A stretch of DNA of 9,922 nt from Palsa-506 sp050013415 (GCA_050013415.1 JBEKFH010000159.1:1-9922), one strand, 5' to 3'; shown: positions 1 to 7,673, counted from the first letter of the stretch. Notes: generated by a model not told the origin, from the letters alone. Numbers and translations are program-made.

Positions 1-512
1 TGGTGGTCGTCGGGGCCTGCATCGGCACCGACGCGCACACGGTCGGCATCGACGCGATCCTGAACGTGAAGGGCCATGCGGGGGAGAAGGGCCTGGAGTA
101 CTACCGGGAGATGCGCGTGGTGAACCTCGGCGCGCAAGTGGACGTGGCCAGCCTGGTCGCCCGGTCCCGGGCGGAGGGCGCCGACGCGGTGCTGGTCAGC
201 CAGGTGGTCACGCAGCGGGACGCGCACCTGGCCAACACCCGTGAGATGGCCGGTGCCTTCCGCGCGGCCGGGCCGCCGCGGCCCCTGCTCGTGGTCGGCG
301 GCCCCAGGTTCGACCCCGGGGCGGCCGCCGCGCTCGGGGTGGACAGGATCTTCGGAAAGGGAACAGGACCCGCGGAGGTGGCGAGCTACCTGGTGCATGC
401 CCTGGCCAGGGAACCCAGTGCATCCGCGGCAACACCCGGCCGCGTTTCCGCCGGAGCAGGACCAGTGTTTCCGCCCCAGCGGGAACCAGTGAGCGAAGGA
501 GGCACCGCGTGA
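1..512 (+). CDS. kamE: Lysine 5,6-aminomutase beta subunit, C-terminal part (partial at window start)
   Basis: This is the cobalamin-binding subunit of lysine 5,6-aminomutase, which moves the terminal amino group of lysine or beta-lysine to the neighbouring carbon using adenosylcobalamin and PLP. The visible 169 residues contain the B12 motif DxHxxG (DAHTVG, residues 10-15 of the fragment; His12 would be the lower cobalt ligand). A lysine lies exactly 11 residues further on (Lys23). The Clostridium sticklandii enzyme has the same spacing between His133 and its PLP-binding Lys144. A Rossmann-type fold follows, with SQVVTQ and a VVGG turn. The last ~30 residues are an Ala/Pro/Gly-rich tail. The GTG at base 3 sits inside the conserved domain, so it is not the true start: family members are about 260 residues, and the N-terminal dimerisation part lies upstream of the window. 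The stop overlaps the kal start by 3 nt (GTGA), so the two genes are probably translationally coupled and part of one lysine-degradation operon. Confidence 0.93.
   Translation, partial: VVVGACIGTDAHTVGIDAILNVKGHAGEKGLEYYREMRVVNLGAQVDVASLVARSRAEGADAVLVSQVVTQRDAHLANTREMAGAFRAAGPPRPLLVVGGPRFDPGAAAALGVDRIFGKGTGPAEVASYLVHALAREPSASAATPGRVSAGAGPVFPPQREPVSEGGTA
495..502 (+). promoter_or_regulatory. Ribosome binding site of kal
   Basis: GAAGGAGG is a near-perfect Shine-Dalgarno sequence 6 nt before the GTG at 509. It lies inside the last codons of kamE and fixes the kal start at the GTGA overlap. Confidence 0.8.
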
Positions 513-907
513 ACGCCGACCCCCGGCTTGGCCTGACCGTGACGCACCGGCGGTACGTGCCGTACAGCCACGCCCATTACGGCGGCAACCTGGTCGACGG
601 CGCGTACGTGCTCGGCCTGTTCGGTGACGTCGGCACCGAGCTCGCCATCCGGACCGACGGCGACGAGGGCCTGCTCGCTTCCTACTCCGACGTCCAGTTC
701 CGCGCGCCCGTGCTGGCCGGTGACGTGATCGAGGTCACCGCGGCGGTGTCCGGGGTGGGGCGGCGCAGCCGCGAGATCGCCTTCGAGGCCCGGGTAACCT
801 GCCGCGCCGACCCCGCGCGCGGCCCGTCCGCCGCCGATGTCCTCGACGAGCCGCTGGTGGTGGTCACCGCGACCGGCACGGTCGTCACCCCGCCGCCCAG
901 CGGCTGA
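509..907 (+). CDS. kal: 3-aminobutyryl-CoA ammonia-lyase (hotdog fold)
   Basis: This 132-residue single-domain hotdog protein matches the Kal family, which removes ammonia from L-3-aminobutyryl-CoA to give crotonyl-CoA in the lysine fermentation pathway. The family signature is the block SHAHYGGNLVDGA (residues 20-32), followed by LFGDVGTEL (37-45), DGDEGL (50-55) and a central strand region FRAPVLAGD (64-72) typical of hotdog CoA enzymes. The length is that of the clostridial and fusobacterial enzymes, except for a short Ala/Pro-rich extension after about residue 100. The GTG start is set by a strong ribosome binding site and by the overlap with kamE. Position directly after kamE supports a role in lysine catabolism rather than as a generic thioesterase. 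A MaoC-like dehydratase or thioesterase is the alternative, but the HYGGNLVDGA block and the neighbour make Kal much more likely. Confidence 0.88.
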   Translation: MNADPRLGLTVTHRRYVPYSHAHYGGNLVDGAYVLGLFGDVGTELAIRTDGDEGLLASYSDVQFRAPVLAGDVIEVTAAVSGVGRRSREIAFEARVTCRADPARGPSAADVLDEPLVVVTATGTVVTPPPSG

Positions 908-939
908 CGTCGGGCCGGGCCAGCGTCGGGCCGGGCCAG
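908..939. repeat. 16-bp tandem duplication just after kal
   Basis: CGTCGGGCCGGGCCAG occurs twice back to back (908-923 and 924-939), directly after the kal stop codon. It is perfect and non-coding. Confidence 0.9.
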
Positions 940-970
940 TCCGGCGCCACGCACCGGCCCCGGAAACGCG

Positions 971-1015
971 CCGGGCGGCACCCACGGGCTGACGATCAGC
1001 CGGGGTGCCGCCCGG
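971..1015. terminator. Two-tier hairpin between convergent kal and acsA
   Basis: A perfect 13-bp inverted repeat (CCGGGCGGCACCC at 971-983, its complement at 1003-1015) encloses a second 6-bp stem (GGCTGA 987-992 with TCAGCC 996-1001) and a 3-nt loop, with a small asymmetric bulge between the stems. It sits between two convergent genes, so it can work as a bidirectional transcription terminator. There is no U-tract, as is common in high-GC actinobacteria. That the hairpin forms is very likely; its termination function is inferred. Confidence 0.65.
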
Positions 1016-1047
1016 AGCAGCGCGGCCTTACTCGGAGCCGCGCGCCG

Positions 1048-3153
<2,106 letters not shown>

Positions 3154-3367
3154 CGGACGTCCTCCAGCCGGAACATGAAATGCCGAGCGCGCAGACCCGG
3201 CGAAGCAACCCATCCATGGTTCCTCTGCCGTATTCCGGACGCTCGCTGACAACACTGTCATCCCGCCCTTACCCGCGGGGATGGGCTTCATCGTATCGCC
3301 GCGCGGCAGCAGCGAACAGGGCCCTGCCCGGCGCTGATCCGCGGGTCAGGGCCCGCGGGCCGGCGGG

Positions 3368-3395
3368 TTGACATCACTGCGATCGGCGGTAAGTT
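3368..3395 (+). promoter_or_regulatory. Candidate housekeeping-type promoter
   Basis: A perfect TTGACA -35 hexamer (3368-3373) is followed after 16 nt by TAAGTT (3390-3395), which keeps the TA---T positions of a -10 box. It points towards ppm1 but lies about 530 nt upstream of its start, so it would make either a long leader or a separate non-coding RNA. This is sequence match only. Confidence 0.35.
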
Positions 3396-3618
3396 GCTAG
3401 CCAGTCCAGCACCGGGCCAGCCGGCCGGGGCGGTCAGCCGTCTTTGCCACGTTGTGCCATGAGACAGGAGATGTGCTCCGGCCTCGTGCCAGGCGCAGCG
3501 CGGAAGGGGCCGCTACTCAGGCTCCGGCTGGACGGGGGGGTTGGATCCGGGAGGGGCCCGGGCACCCAGTAGACAACGGAGGCCGAGCCCGTCGCCGGCG
3601 GGACGGACTCCGGTCCGA

Positions 3619-3793
3619 AGGGATTGCCCGGGCCTTCTTCTCCCCGCGTGCTGACAGCTTCTCCTCGCGTGCTGACAGCTTCTTCCCGCCCGGAAAGATG
3701 CCCGGGCCCACGTAACTCCGCGTGCTGAAGGATGCCCTGGCCTTCTTCTACGTTCCGTCCCGAAAAGGTCATGCCGTCCCGGTGACGCGCCGG
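3619..3793. repeat. Cluster of degenerate direct repeats in the intergenic region
   Basis: Several words recur here in the same orientation. CGCGTGCTGA occurs at 3645, 3666 and 3719; GGCCTTCTTCT at 3631 and 3739; GCCCGGGCC at 3626 and 3700, with a one-mismatch copy (GCCCTGGCC) at 3734. Within the cluster, 3637-3657 and 3658-3678 form a 21-bp tandem pair differing at one base, and a third unit begins at 3679 and then decays. The words look like a diverged array with rearranged units. Spacing is irregular and there are no constant spacers, so it is not CRISPR. The function is unknown. Confidence 0.75.
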
Positions 3794-3921
3794 ATCGATT
3801 ACCCTTGCCGACCGGCGGCACGGCGTAACCGCGACCGGGGCAGCGGCTGGGAACTGCCAGGCGGCGCGGGCGCCTGCGGGCCGTACGTCCGTGATGTCAG
3901 GACCAGGCTGAGGCAGGCAGA

Positions 3922-4701
3922 GTGACAGGAGCAGACCGGCCGGGCGGCCCGCTGGGCCGGCCACCCGGCCCGCTGGGCCGGGTGGCCGTCATCGTCCCGA
4001 CCTACAACGAGCTGGCCAACCTGGAGCAGATCGCGGCCCGGCTGCGGGCTGCCGTCCCCGACGCGGATCTGCTCGTCATCGATGACAACAGCCCGGACGG
4101 CACCGGCGAGCTCGCCGACAAGCTCGCGGCCGGGGACCCGCGCGTGAGCGTGCTGCACCGGCAGGCGAAATCCGGCCTCGGGTCGGCCTACATCGCGGGG
4201 TTCCGCTGGGCGCTGCAGCGCGGCTACGGGGTGCTGGTCGAGATCGACGCCGACGGATCCCATCAGCCGCAGGAACTGCCAGCGCTACTGGCCGCGCTGG
4301 ACCAGGCGGACCTCGTGATCGGCTCCCGCTACGTCACCGGCGGCACGGTGCTGAACTGGCCGAGGTCCAGGGAGATCCTGTCCCGCGGCGGCAACACCTA
4401 CGCGCGCCTGATGCTCGGCATCAGCGTGCGGGACGTGACCGGAGGATTCCGCGCGTACCGCGCGTCCGCGCTGCGCCGGATCCCGCTGGAGGAGGTCGAG
4501 TCCCAGGGCTACTGCTTCCAGATCGACCTGGCGCTGCGCATGATCCGCGCGGGCCTGACCGTGGTCGAGGTGCCGATCACGTTCGTGGAGCGGACCCGCG
4601 GCACAAGCAAGATGAGCAGGGCCATCGTGGCGGAGGCGCTCTGGCGGGTCACCCAGTGGGGGCTAGCGAGCCGGCTGCGCCGCCGCCCGTCCAGCCGCTG
4701 A
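3922..4701 (+). CDS. ppm1: Polyprenol-phosphate mannose synthase (Ppm1 catalytic domain, GT2)
   Basis: This family-2 glycosyltransferase transfers mannose from GDP-mannose to polyprenyl phosphate at the inner face of the membrane. In actinobacteria the product feeds protein O-mannosylation and lipoglycan synthesis. Motifs in the 259 residues: PTYNE (26-30), DDNSPDGT (54-61), the metal-binding DADGSHQP (109-116), GSRYVTGG (134-141), DVTGGFRAYR (171-180) and FVERTRGTSKM (221-231). No membrane helix and no fused apolipoprotein N-acyltransferase domain is present, so it corresponds to the stand-alone catalytic part. The GTG start has GAGG at an 8-nt spacing. Residues 8-20 contain a GPLGR repeat encoded by a 16-bp duplication, and a strong hairpin covers codons 13-22; a GTG at 3982 (codon 21) is a possible alternative start. 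It is convergent with rbpA, as ppm1 (Rv2051c) and rbpA (Rv2050) are in M. tuberculosis. Confidence 0.93.
   Translation: MTGADRPGGPLGRPPGPLGRVAVIVPTYNELANLEQIAARLRAAVPDADLLVIDDNSPDGTGELADKLAAGDPRVSVLHRQAKSGLGSAYIAGFRWALQRGYGVLVEIDADGSHQPQELPALLAALDQADLVIGSRYVTGGTVLNWPRSREILSRGGNTYARLMLGISVRDVTGGFRAYRASALRRIPLEEVESQGYCFQIDLALRMIRAGLTVVEVPITFVERTRGTSKMSRAIVAEALWRVTQWGLASRLRRRPSSR
3945..3981. repeat. 16-bp direct repeat at the start of ppm1
   Basis: CGGCCCGCTGGGCCGG occurs at 3945-3960 and 3966-3981. The 21-bp period (7 codons) keeps the frame and encodes GPLGR twice. Confidence 0.9.
3959..3987 (+). promoter_or_regulatory. Strong hairpin within the first codons of ppm1
   Basis: A perfect 13-bp inverted repeat (GGCCACCCGGCCC at 3959-3971, its complement at 3975-3987) has a 3-nt loop. 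It is centred about 50 nt after the annotated GTG and buries the alternative GTG at 3982. Such a stem in the mRNA could slow early translation or attenuate transcription. The structure is seen; its role is inferred. Confidence 0.5.
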
Positions 4702-4714
4702 GCAGCCAGCAAAC

Positions 4715-4749
4715 CGGTAACCCGGAAAGGCGGTAACCCGGTAACCCGG
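4715..4749. repeat. Three copies of CGGTAACCCGG between ppm1 and rbpA
   Basis: The 11-mer occurs at 4715-4725, 4731-4741 and 4739-4749, filling most of the 48-nt gap between the two convergent genes. The last copy reaches the TAA stop of rbpA (complement of 4750-4752) and forms the palindrome GTAACC-C-GGTTAC at 4741-4753. No clear stem-loop terminator is visible here. Confidence 0.8.
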
Positions 4750-5139
4750 TTACGCGCTCTTGCGCTGGCGGCGTGCCTGCGAGGTCGATCCGGCGTCCTC
4801 GCCGATGCCGCGCTGGCCCCTGATCACCGCGAGGCGCTCAGCCAGGACCTCTTCGAGATCCGCCACGGAACGCCGCTCGAGCAGCATGTCCCAGTGGCTG
4901 CGCGGGGGCTTGACCTTCTTCGGCGCGGGCAGGTCACCCGCCGTGGTGAACGCCGTCGCCCCGCAGACCCGGCATTCCCAGGTCGTCGGTATCTCCGCCT
5001 CAGCCGCGAACGGCACGGTGAAGCTGTGGCCCTTCGGGCAGTCAAAGGGCACGTCCTGACGCGGGGCCAGATCGGTATTACGGTCATTCTCGTAGCTCGT
5101 GGCTCCGAGCCTCGTACCGCGTAGAGAGCGTTCGGCCAT
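4750..5139 (-). CDS. rbpA: RNA polymerase-binding protein RbpA
   Basis: RbpA is an actinobacteria-specific transcription factor that binds RNA polymerase and the principal sigma factor, stabilises open complexes, and contributes to basal rifampicin tolerance. The 129 residues show the expected order: flexible N-terminal tail (1-25), the RbpA core with zinc ligands Cys34, His38, Cys56 and Cys59 (CPKGH and CRVC), the basic linker KKVKPPR (74-80), and the sigma-interaction domain HWDMLLERRSVADLEEVLAERL (82-103). Arg89-Arg90 are in the same place as the sigma-contacting arginines of the Streptomyces protein. The ATG at 5139 is preceded by GGGAGG; an upstream start at 5160 would add eight unconserved residues. 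The C-terminus is a basic, low-complexity tail. A sigma-R-type promoter lies just upstream, so the gene probably responds to thiol-oxidative stress independently of the genes before it. Confidence 0.97.
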   Translation of the reverse strand: MAERSLRGTRLGATSYENDRNTDLAPRQDVPFDCPKGHSFTVPFAAEAEIPTTWECRVCGATAFTTAGDLPAPKKVKPPRSHWDMLLERRSVADLEEVLAERLAVIRGQRGIGEDAGSTSQARRQRKSA

Positions 5140-5178
5140 CAGTCTGCTGCCTCCCAGCACTCAGGCGTCCTCTAAGTG

Positions 5179-5205
5179 AACGGTGATTTCCCGGACAAGA
5201 TTCCC
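5179..5205 (-). promoter_or_regulatory. Sigma-R (SigR/SigH)-type promoter of rbpA
   Basis: On the minus strand, GGGAAT (plus-strand 5200-5205) is followed after exactly 18 nt by GTT (5179-5181). This is the consensus of the thiol-stress ECF factor sigma-R of Streptomyces and SigH of mycobacteria. The -10 element ends 39 nt before the rbpA ATG. rbpA is a known sigma-R target in Streptomyces coelicolor, which supports the call. Confidence 0.75.
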
Positions 5206-5255
5206 GCCAGGCTCAGATTCCAACCCCATAACGCCGCGCCGGATCGCCGGAGGTG

Positions 5256-5996
5256 CTATACGGGCTGCCGCGGGTGCCACTCACCCCGCTCTATCAGTAC
5301 CTCACGCAGCACGGCAGTCTCATCCGTCATGATGCCGTCCACGCCGAGGTCCAGCAGGGCCGCCATCAGCTCGCGGTCATTTACCGTCCACACGTGCACC
5401 TGCAGCCCGCGCGCATGCGCGCGGCGCACGAACCGCGCGGTAGCCACCGACACGGGCACCTGAGCGCACTGCGCTGCGGGGGACACCCGGCCGCCGAACC
5501 GCACCGCCGCCACGCCGGCCGGCGACGTGGCCATGCAGACCGGCCTGCCGAGCGCCTGCCGGGTGGCCCGCAGCCGCCGCGCGGAGAACGAGGTGATGCA
5601 GACCCGGTCCCAGGCCGCGGTCCGGCTGATCACCTCGGCGAGCGGCGCCGCGGCGGGCGCGTCCTTCACGTCAACGTTGAAGCGCACGTCCGGCCAGGCG
5701 CCGAGCAGGTCCTCCAGCAGCGGGATCGGCTCGGTGCCGCCGATCCGCGCGGCCGCGACGTCACGGTACGCCATCTCGGCGATGCGGCCGGGCTGCCCGG
5801 TGACCCGGTCGAGCGTCTTGTCGTGAAACGCCACGAGCACCCCGTCGGCGGTGGCCTGGACGTCCGTCTCCAGGTAGGCGTAGCCAAGCCCGACCGCGTG
5901 CTCGAAGGCACGCCAGGAGTTCTCCGGGCTGTGCGCCGATCCGCCGCGGTGCGCGAACGCGAGCGGCAGCGGAAGGTCGAGGTAGCCGGATGGCAT
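5256..5996 (-). CDS. Glycerophosphodiester phosphodiesterase
   Basis: This enzyme is predicted to hydrolyse glycerophosphodiesters to glycerol 3-phosphate and an alcohol. The 246-residue protein has the GDPD TIM-barrel hallmarks: HRGG (16-19) with the catalytic His16, PEN (24-26), the metal site ETD (43-45), AFHD (56-59) with the second catalytic His58, FNVDVKD (106-112), and near the C-terminus VWTVND plus VDGIMTDE. No signal peptide or membrane helix is visible, so it should be cytosolic. The ATG at 5996 has GAGG close upstream (3-nt spacing, somewhat short), and the N-terminus LPLAFAHRGG is where family members begin. It follows the SpoU gene by 36 nt on the same strand and precedes rbpA by 116 nt. 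The substrate cannot be told from the sequence. Confidence 0.94.
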   Translation of the reverse strand: MPSGYLDLPLPLAFAHRGGSAHSPENSWRAFEHAVGLGYAYLETDVQATADGVLVAFHDKTLDRVTGQPGRIAEMAYRDVAAARIGGTEPIPLLEDLLGAWPDVRFNVDVKDAPAAAPLAEVISRTAAWDRVCITSFSARRLRATRQALGRPVCMATSPAGVAAVRFGGRVSPAAQCAQVPVSVATARFVRRAHARGLQVHVWTVNDRELMAALLDLGVDGIMTDETAVLREVLIERGEWHPRQPV

Positions 5997-6032
5997 GATC
6001 CTCAGTATGCCGAACGGATCGCTGCCTGCTGG

Positions 6033-6602
6033 TCAGCCGCGCGACCACTCCCTGCGGCGTGTCTCGGCCAGCGCGATCGCCGCGGCGGCGGCCACGTTCA
6101 GCGAGCCCACCCGTCCGGTCTGCGGTATGTAGGCGACCAGGTCGGCGGCCGCCAGCAGGGCGGCGGAGCAGCCGCGGTCCTCGTTGCCGAGCGCCAGGCA
6201 GACGTCGCCGGACAGGTCCGCCTCGTGCAGCGGAACCGCGCCGTCGGTGAGCTCGATCGCGATGACCCGCAACCCGGTCCCCGAGGCCGCCGCCGCCGCC
6301 TTCGCCGCGGCGGGCTCGCGCTGCCAGCTGATCAGCCGCTCGGTGCCCAGGGCCGTCTTGCGCGCGGCCGGGTGATCAGGCGAGGCGCAGTCGCCGCAGA
6401 GCCAGAGATCAGCGACGCCGAACGCGGCGGCGGTCCTGATGATGGAGCCGACGTTAAACGGCTGGCCGACCGAGTCCAGCAGCAGCGCCAGCCTCGCCGA
6501 GGTCAGTCGGCGCCAGGACCTGTTCAGCCGCTTGACCTCGGTGCCCCCGAGCGGCCGGCGCCCGGCGGCCGGCGGCAGCCGCTGCCCCGCGGGGCCGGTC
6601 AC
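6033..6602 (-). CDS. SpoU/TrmH-family RNA 2'-O-methyltransferase
   Basis: This SPOUT-class enzyme uses S-adenosylmethionine to methylate a ribose 2'-OH in tRNA or rRNA. The 189-residue frame shows all three SpoU motifs: SVGQPFNVGSIIRTAAAFGV with the catalytic Arg (motif 1), LALGNEDRG (motif 2), and IPQTGRVGSLNVAAAAAIAL forming the trefoil knot (motif 3). The GTG at 6602 overlaps the stop of the upstream methyltransferase gene (GTGA), which decides the start; the frame stays open far upstream but only as a shadow of that gene. There is no N-terminal RNA-binding domain such as TrmH or RlmB subfamilies can carry, so the target nucleotide cannot be assigned. Overlap with another RNA methyltransferase gene suggests coupled expression. 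Confidence 0.92.
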   Translation of the reverse strand: MTGPAGQRLPPAAGRRPLGGTEVKRLNRSWRRLTSARLALLLDSVGQPFNVGSIIRTAAAFGVADLWLCGDCASPDHPAARKTALGTERLISWQREPAAAKAAAAASGTGLRVIAIELTDGAVPLHEADLSGDVCLALGNEDRGCSAALLAAADLVAYIPQTGRVGSLNVAAAAAIALAETRRREWSRG

Positions 6603-7234
6603 GCGCGGACCCCGAGCACCCGGTAGCCACCCCGCGCGGCCAGCCGGCGGGCGGGCCAGCCGGCCTCGGCCAGCCATCGCTGCAGCGAGTCGGAGCCCAG
6701 GTTGCGCTGCACCACCAGGTACGCGGCGCCGCCGGGAGCGAGCCTGGCCAGCCAGCCCGTGAGCAGCTCGTGCAGCGCCTGCTTGCCGATCCGGATCGGC
6801 GGGTTGGACCAGATCAGGTCGATCCCGGCGGGCAGCGCAGGATCCTGCGGCGCGGCGCACCGGACGTTCGGCAGGCCCGCCCGCCGCGCGTTGCCCGCGC
6901 ACAGCTCGAGCGCGCGCTCGTTCACGTCGACCGCCCAGACGGTGGCGCCGGGGGAGCGGGCGGCGAGCACGAGGGCCAGCGGCCCGTACCCGCAGCCGAG
7001 GTCGAGAAGCTGGCCGGCGGCCGGCGGACGCGGAGCGGTTTCGAGCAGCAGCCGGGTGCCGGCGTCCAGCCGGGCCGGCGAGAACATGCCGGAATCGGTC
7101 TCCAGCTCCAGGTGCACGTCCGGCAGGACGACATGCACCCGGCCGGGGCGGCTGGCCGCGCCGGGCCGCGCGGTGAAGTAGTGCTCACCCGCGGGCGGGC
7201 CGGAATCGCGGCTGCCAGGCGGGACCACGCCCAC
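6599..7234 (-). CDS. Class I SAM-dependent methyltransferase (RsmC/YbxB-like, 'small' domain)
   Basis: This is probably an N2-guanine methyltransferase of rRNA. With a start at 7234 the protein is 211 residues. It has the SAM motif LLDLGCGYG (76-84), the acidic motif AVDVNERAL (101-109) and the catalytic SNPPIRIGK (143-151). NPPIR followed by GK is the form seen in the single-domain YbxB/RsmC-like group. The upstream block HYFTA...LPDVHLELETDSGMFSP (18-53) is the N-terminal part common to that family. Start choice is uncertain: in-frame GTGs lie at 7243, 7234 and 7228. I chose 7234 because GGTAGG lies 10 nt upstream. Its stop overlaps the SpoU-family gene by 4 nt, and it starts within 12 nt of the end of the DUF3817 gene, consistent with one transcript. 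The exact rRNA target is not determined. Confidence 0.9.
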   Translation of the reverse strand: MGVVPPGSRDSGPPAGEHYFTARPGAASRPGRVHVVLPDVHLELETDSGMFSPARLDAGTRLLLETAPRPPAAGQLLDLGCGYGPLALVLAARSPGATVWAVDVNERALELCAGNARRAGLPNVRCAAPQDPALPAGIDLIWSNPPIRIGKQALHELLTGWLARLAPGGAAYLVVQRNLGSDSLQRWLAEAGWPARRLAARGGYRVLGVRA

Positions 7235-7245
7235 CGTGACCACGC

Positions 7246-7614
7246 CTACCGGGATCGCGGCCGCGCCGGGGCCGGCGCGCCGGCCGTCCCGGCCGCGGCC
7301 GCCGCCGCGATCGCCGGGTTGATGAACCGGCGGGTCATCCATCGCTCGACGACGAACGTCAGCACCGGGATGGTGCCGGCCAGCAGCAGGATCACTGTCT
7401 GCGGGCTGCCGAGCTTCATGCCGAGCTGCCGCGACATCAGGTACGCGGCGGCCAGGTAGATGAGGTAGAGAATGCCGTGCGTGGTGCCGACGTAGTTCAC
7501 CACGGCGTTGTTGTGCCCGAACACCTGCAGCGGGATGCCGACGAAGCACAGCACCATCAGCACGACGCCGGTCACGTACGCCATCACCCGGTAACGGAGC
7601 ACAGCTGTGCGCAC
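7246..7614 (-). CDS. DUF3817 family membrane protein
   Basis: This small integral membrane protein of unknown function has 122 residues. It has three hydrophobic segments, roughly residues 9-30 (VMAYVTGVVLMVLCFVGIPL), 41-60 (GTTHGILYLIYLAAAYLM) and 72-88 (TVILLLAGTIPVLTFVV). A basic stretch ERWMTRRF follows, then an Ala/Pro-rich tail. The RYRVMAYVTG start, the GxxHGxLYLIY block and PVLTFVVERW are typical of DUF3817. The start is the GTG at 7614, placed 8 nt after GGAGG; the GTG at 7623 overlaps that ribosome binding site and is unlikely. It lies between a two-TM protein gene and the RsmC-like methyltransferase gene on the same strand. No function is assigned. Confidence 0.88.
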   Translation of the reverse strand: MRTAVLRYRVMAYVTGVVLMVLCFVGIPLQVFGHNNAVVNYVGTTHGILYLIYLAAAYLMSRQLGMKLGSPQTVILLLAGTIPVLTFVVERWMTRRFINPAIAAAAAAGTAGAPAPARPRSR

Positions 7615-7622
7615 CGCGAGCA

Positions 7623-7627
7623 CCTCC
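7623..7627 (-). promoter_or_regulatory. Ribosome binding site deciding the DUF3817 start
   Basis: GGAGG on the minus strand lies 8 nt before the GTG at 7614 and overlaps the upstream GTG at 7623, so the shorter protein is favoured. Confidence 0.7.
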
Positions 7628-7630
7628 TCT

Positions 7631-7673
7631 ATCGCAGGCCGTCCATCGCAGGCCGTCTTTATCGCAAGCCGTG
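7631..7673. repeat. Three near-tandem copies of ATCGCAGGCCGTC around a stop codon
   Basis: Copies lie at 7631-7643 and 7645-7657 (identical), and at 7661-7673 (ATCGCAAGCCGTG, two mismatches). The third copy encodes the C-terminal Gly-Leu-Arg of the two-TM protein on the minus strand; the other two follow its stop codon and fill the gap to the DUF3817 gene. Confidence 0.85.

Larger units (their letters stand above)
3154..3921. other. 768-nt gene-free region between acsA and ppm1 (divergent)
   Basis: No frame here codes for a recognisable protein: the open frames have Pro/Arg/Gly-rich translations with no domain and no good start site. The stretch must hold the promoters of acsA (leftward) and ppm1 (rightward). 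Near acsA, the minus strand carries TACGAT (plus-strand 3290-3295), a possible -10 element without a convincing -35. A 7-bp hairpin lies at 3339-3358, a plus-strand TTGACA promoter candidate at 3368, and a cluster of degenerate direct repeats at 3619-3793. The ppm1 ribosome binding site (GAGG at 3910-3913, 8 nt before the GTG) closes the region. Confidence 0.75.

Noticed and set aside
3290..3295. TACGAT as -10 element of an acsA promoter
   Set aside because: It fits TA---T on the minus strand but no -35 lies at a proper distance, so it is too weak to list as a feature.
3637..3690. Possible CRISPR array
   Set aside because: The units are tandem with no spacers of constant length, and no cas genes are present.
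3452..3715. 87-residue plus-strand frame in the same gap
   Set aside because: It has no recognisable domain or good ribosome binding site and consists mostly of the repeat cluster.
3434..3964. 176-residue minus-strand frame in the acsA-ppm1 gap
   Set aside because: Low-complexity Pro/Gly/Arg composition, weak start, no family resemblance, and it runs into ppm1. Its internal residue repeats simply reflect the DNA repeats.
4741..4753. Palindrome GTAACC-C-GGTTAC as a terminator for ppm1 or rbpA
   Set aside because: A one-nucleotide centre cannot form an RNA hairpin loop; it is better described as part of the CGGTAACCCGG repeats.
5253..6626. 457-residue plus-strand frame opposite the GDPD and SpoU genes
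   Set aside because: Shadow of two well-supported minus-strand genes; Arg/His/Gly-rich without motifs.
6603..6902. N-terminal 100-residue extension of the SpoU protein
   Set aside because: It is the methyltransferase gene read in a second phase; the GTGA overlap at 6599-6602 marks the likely start.
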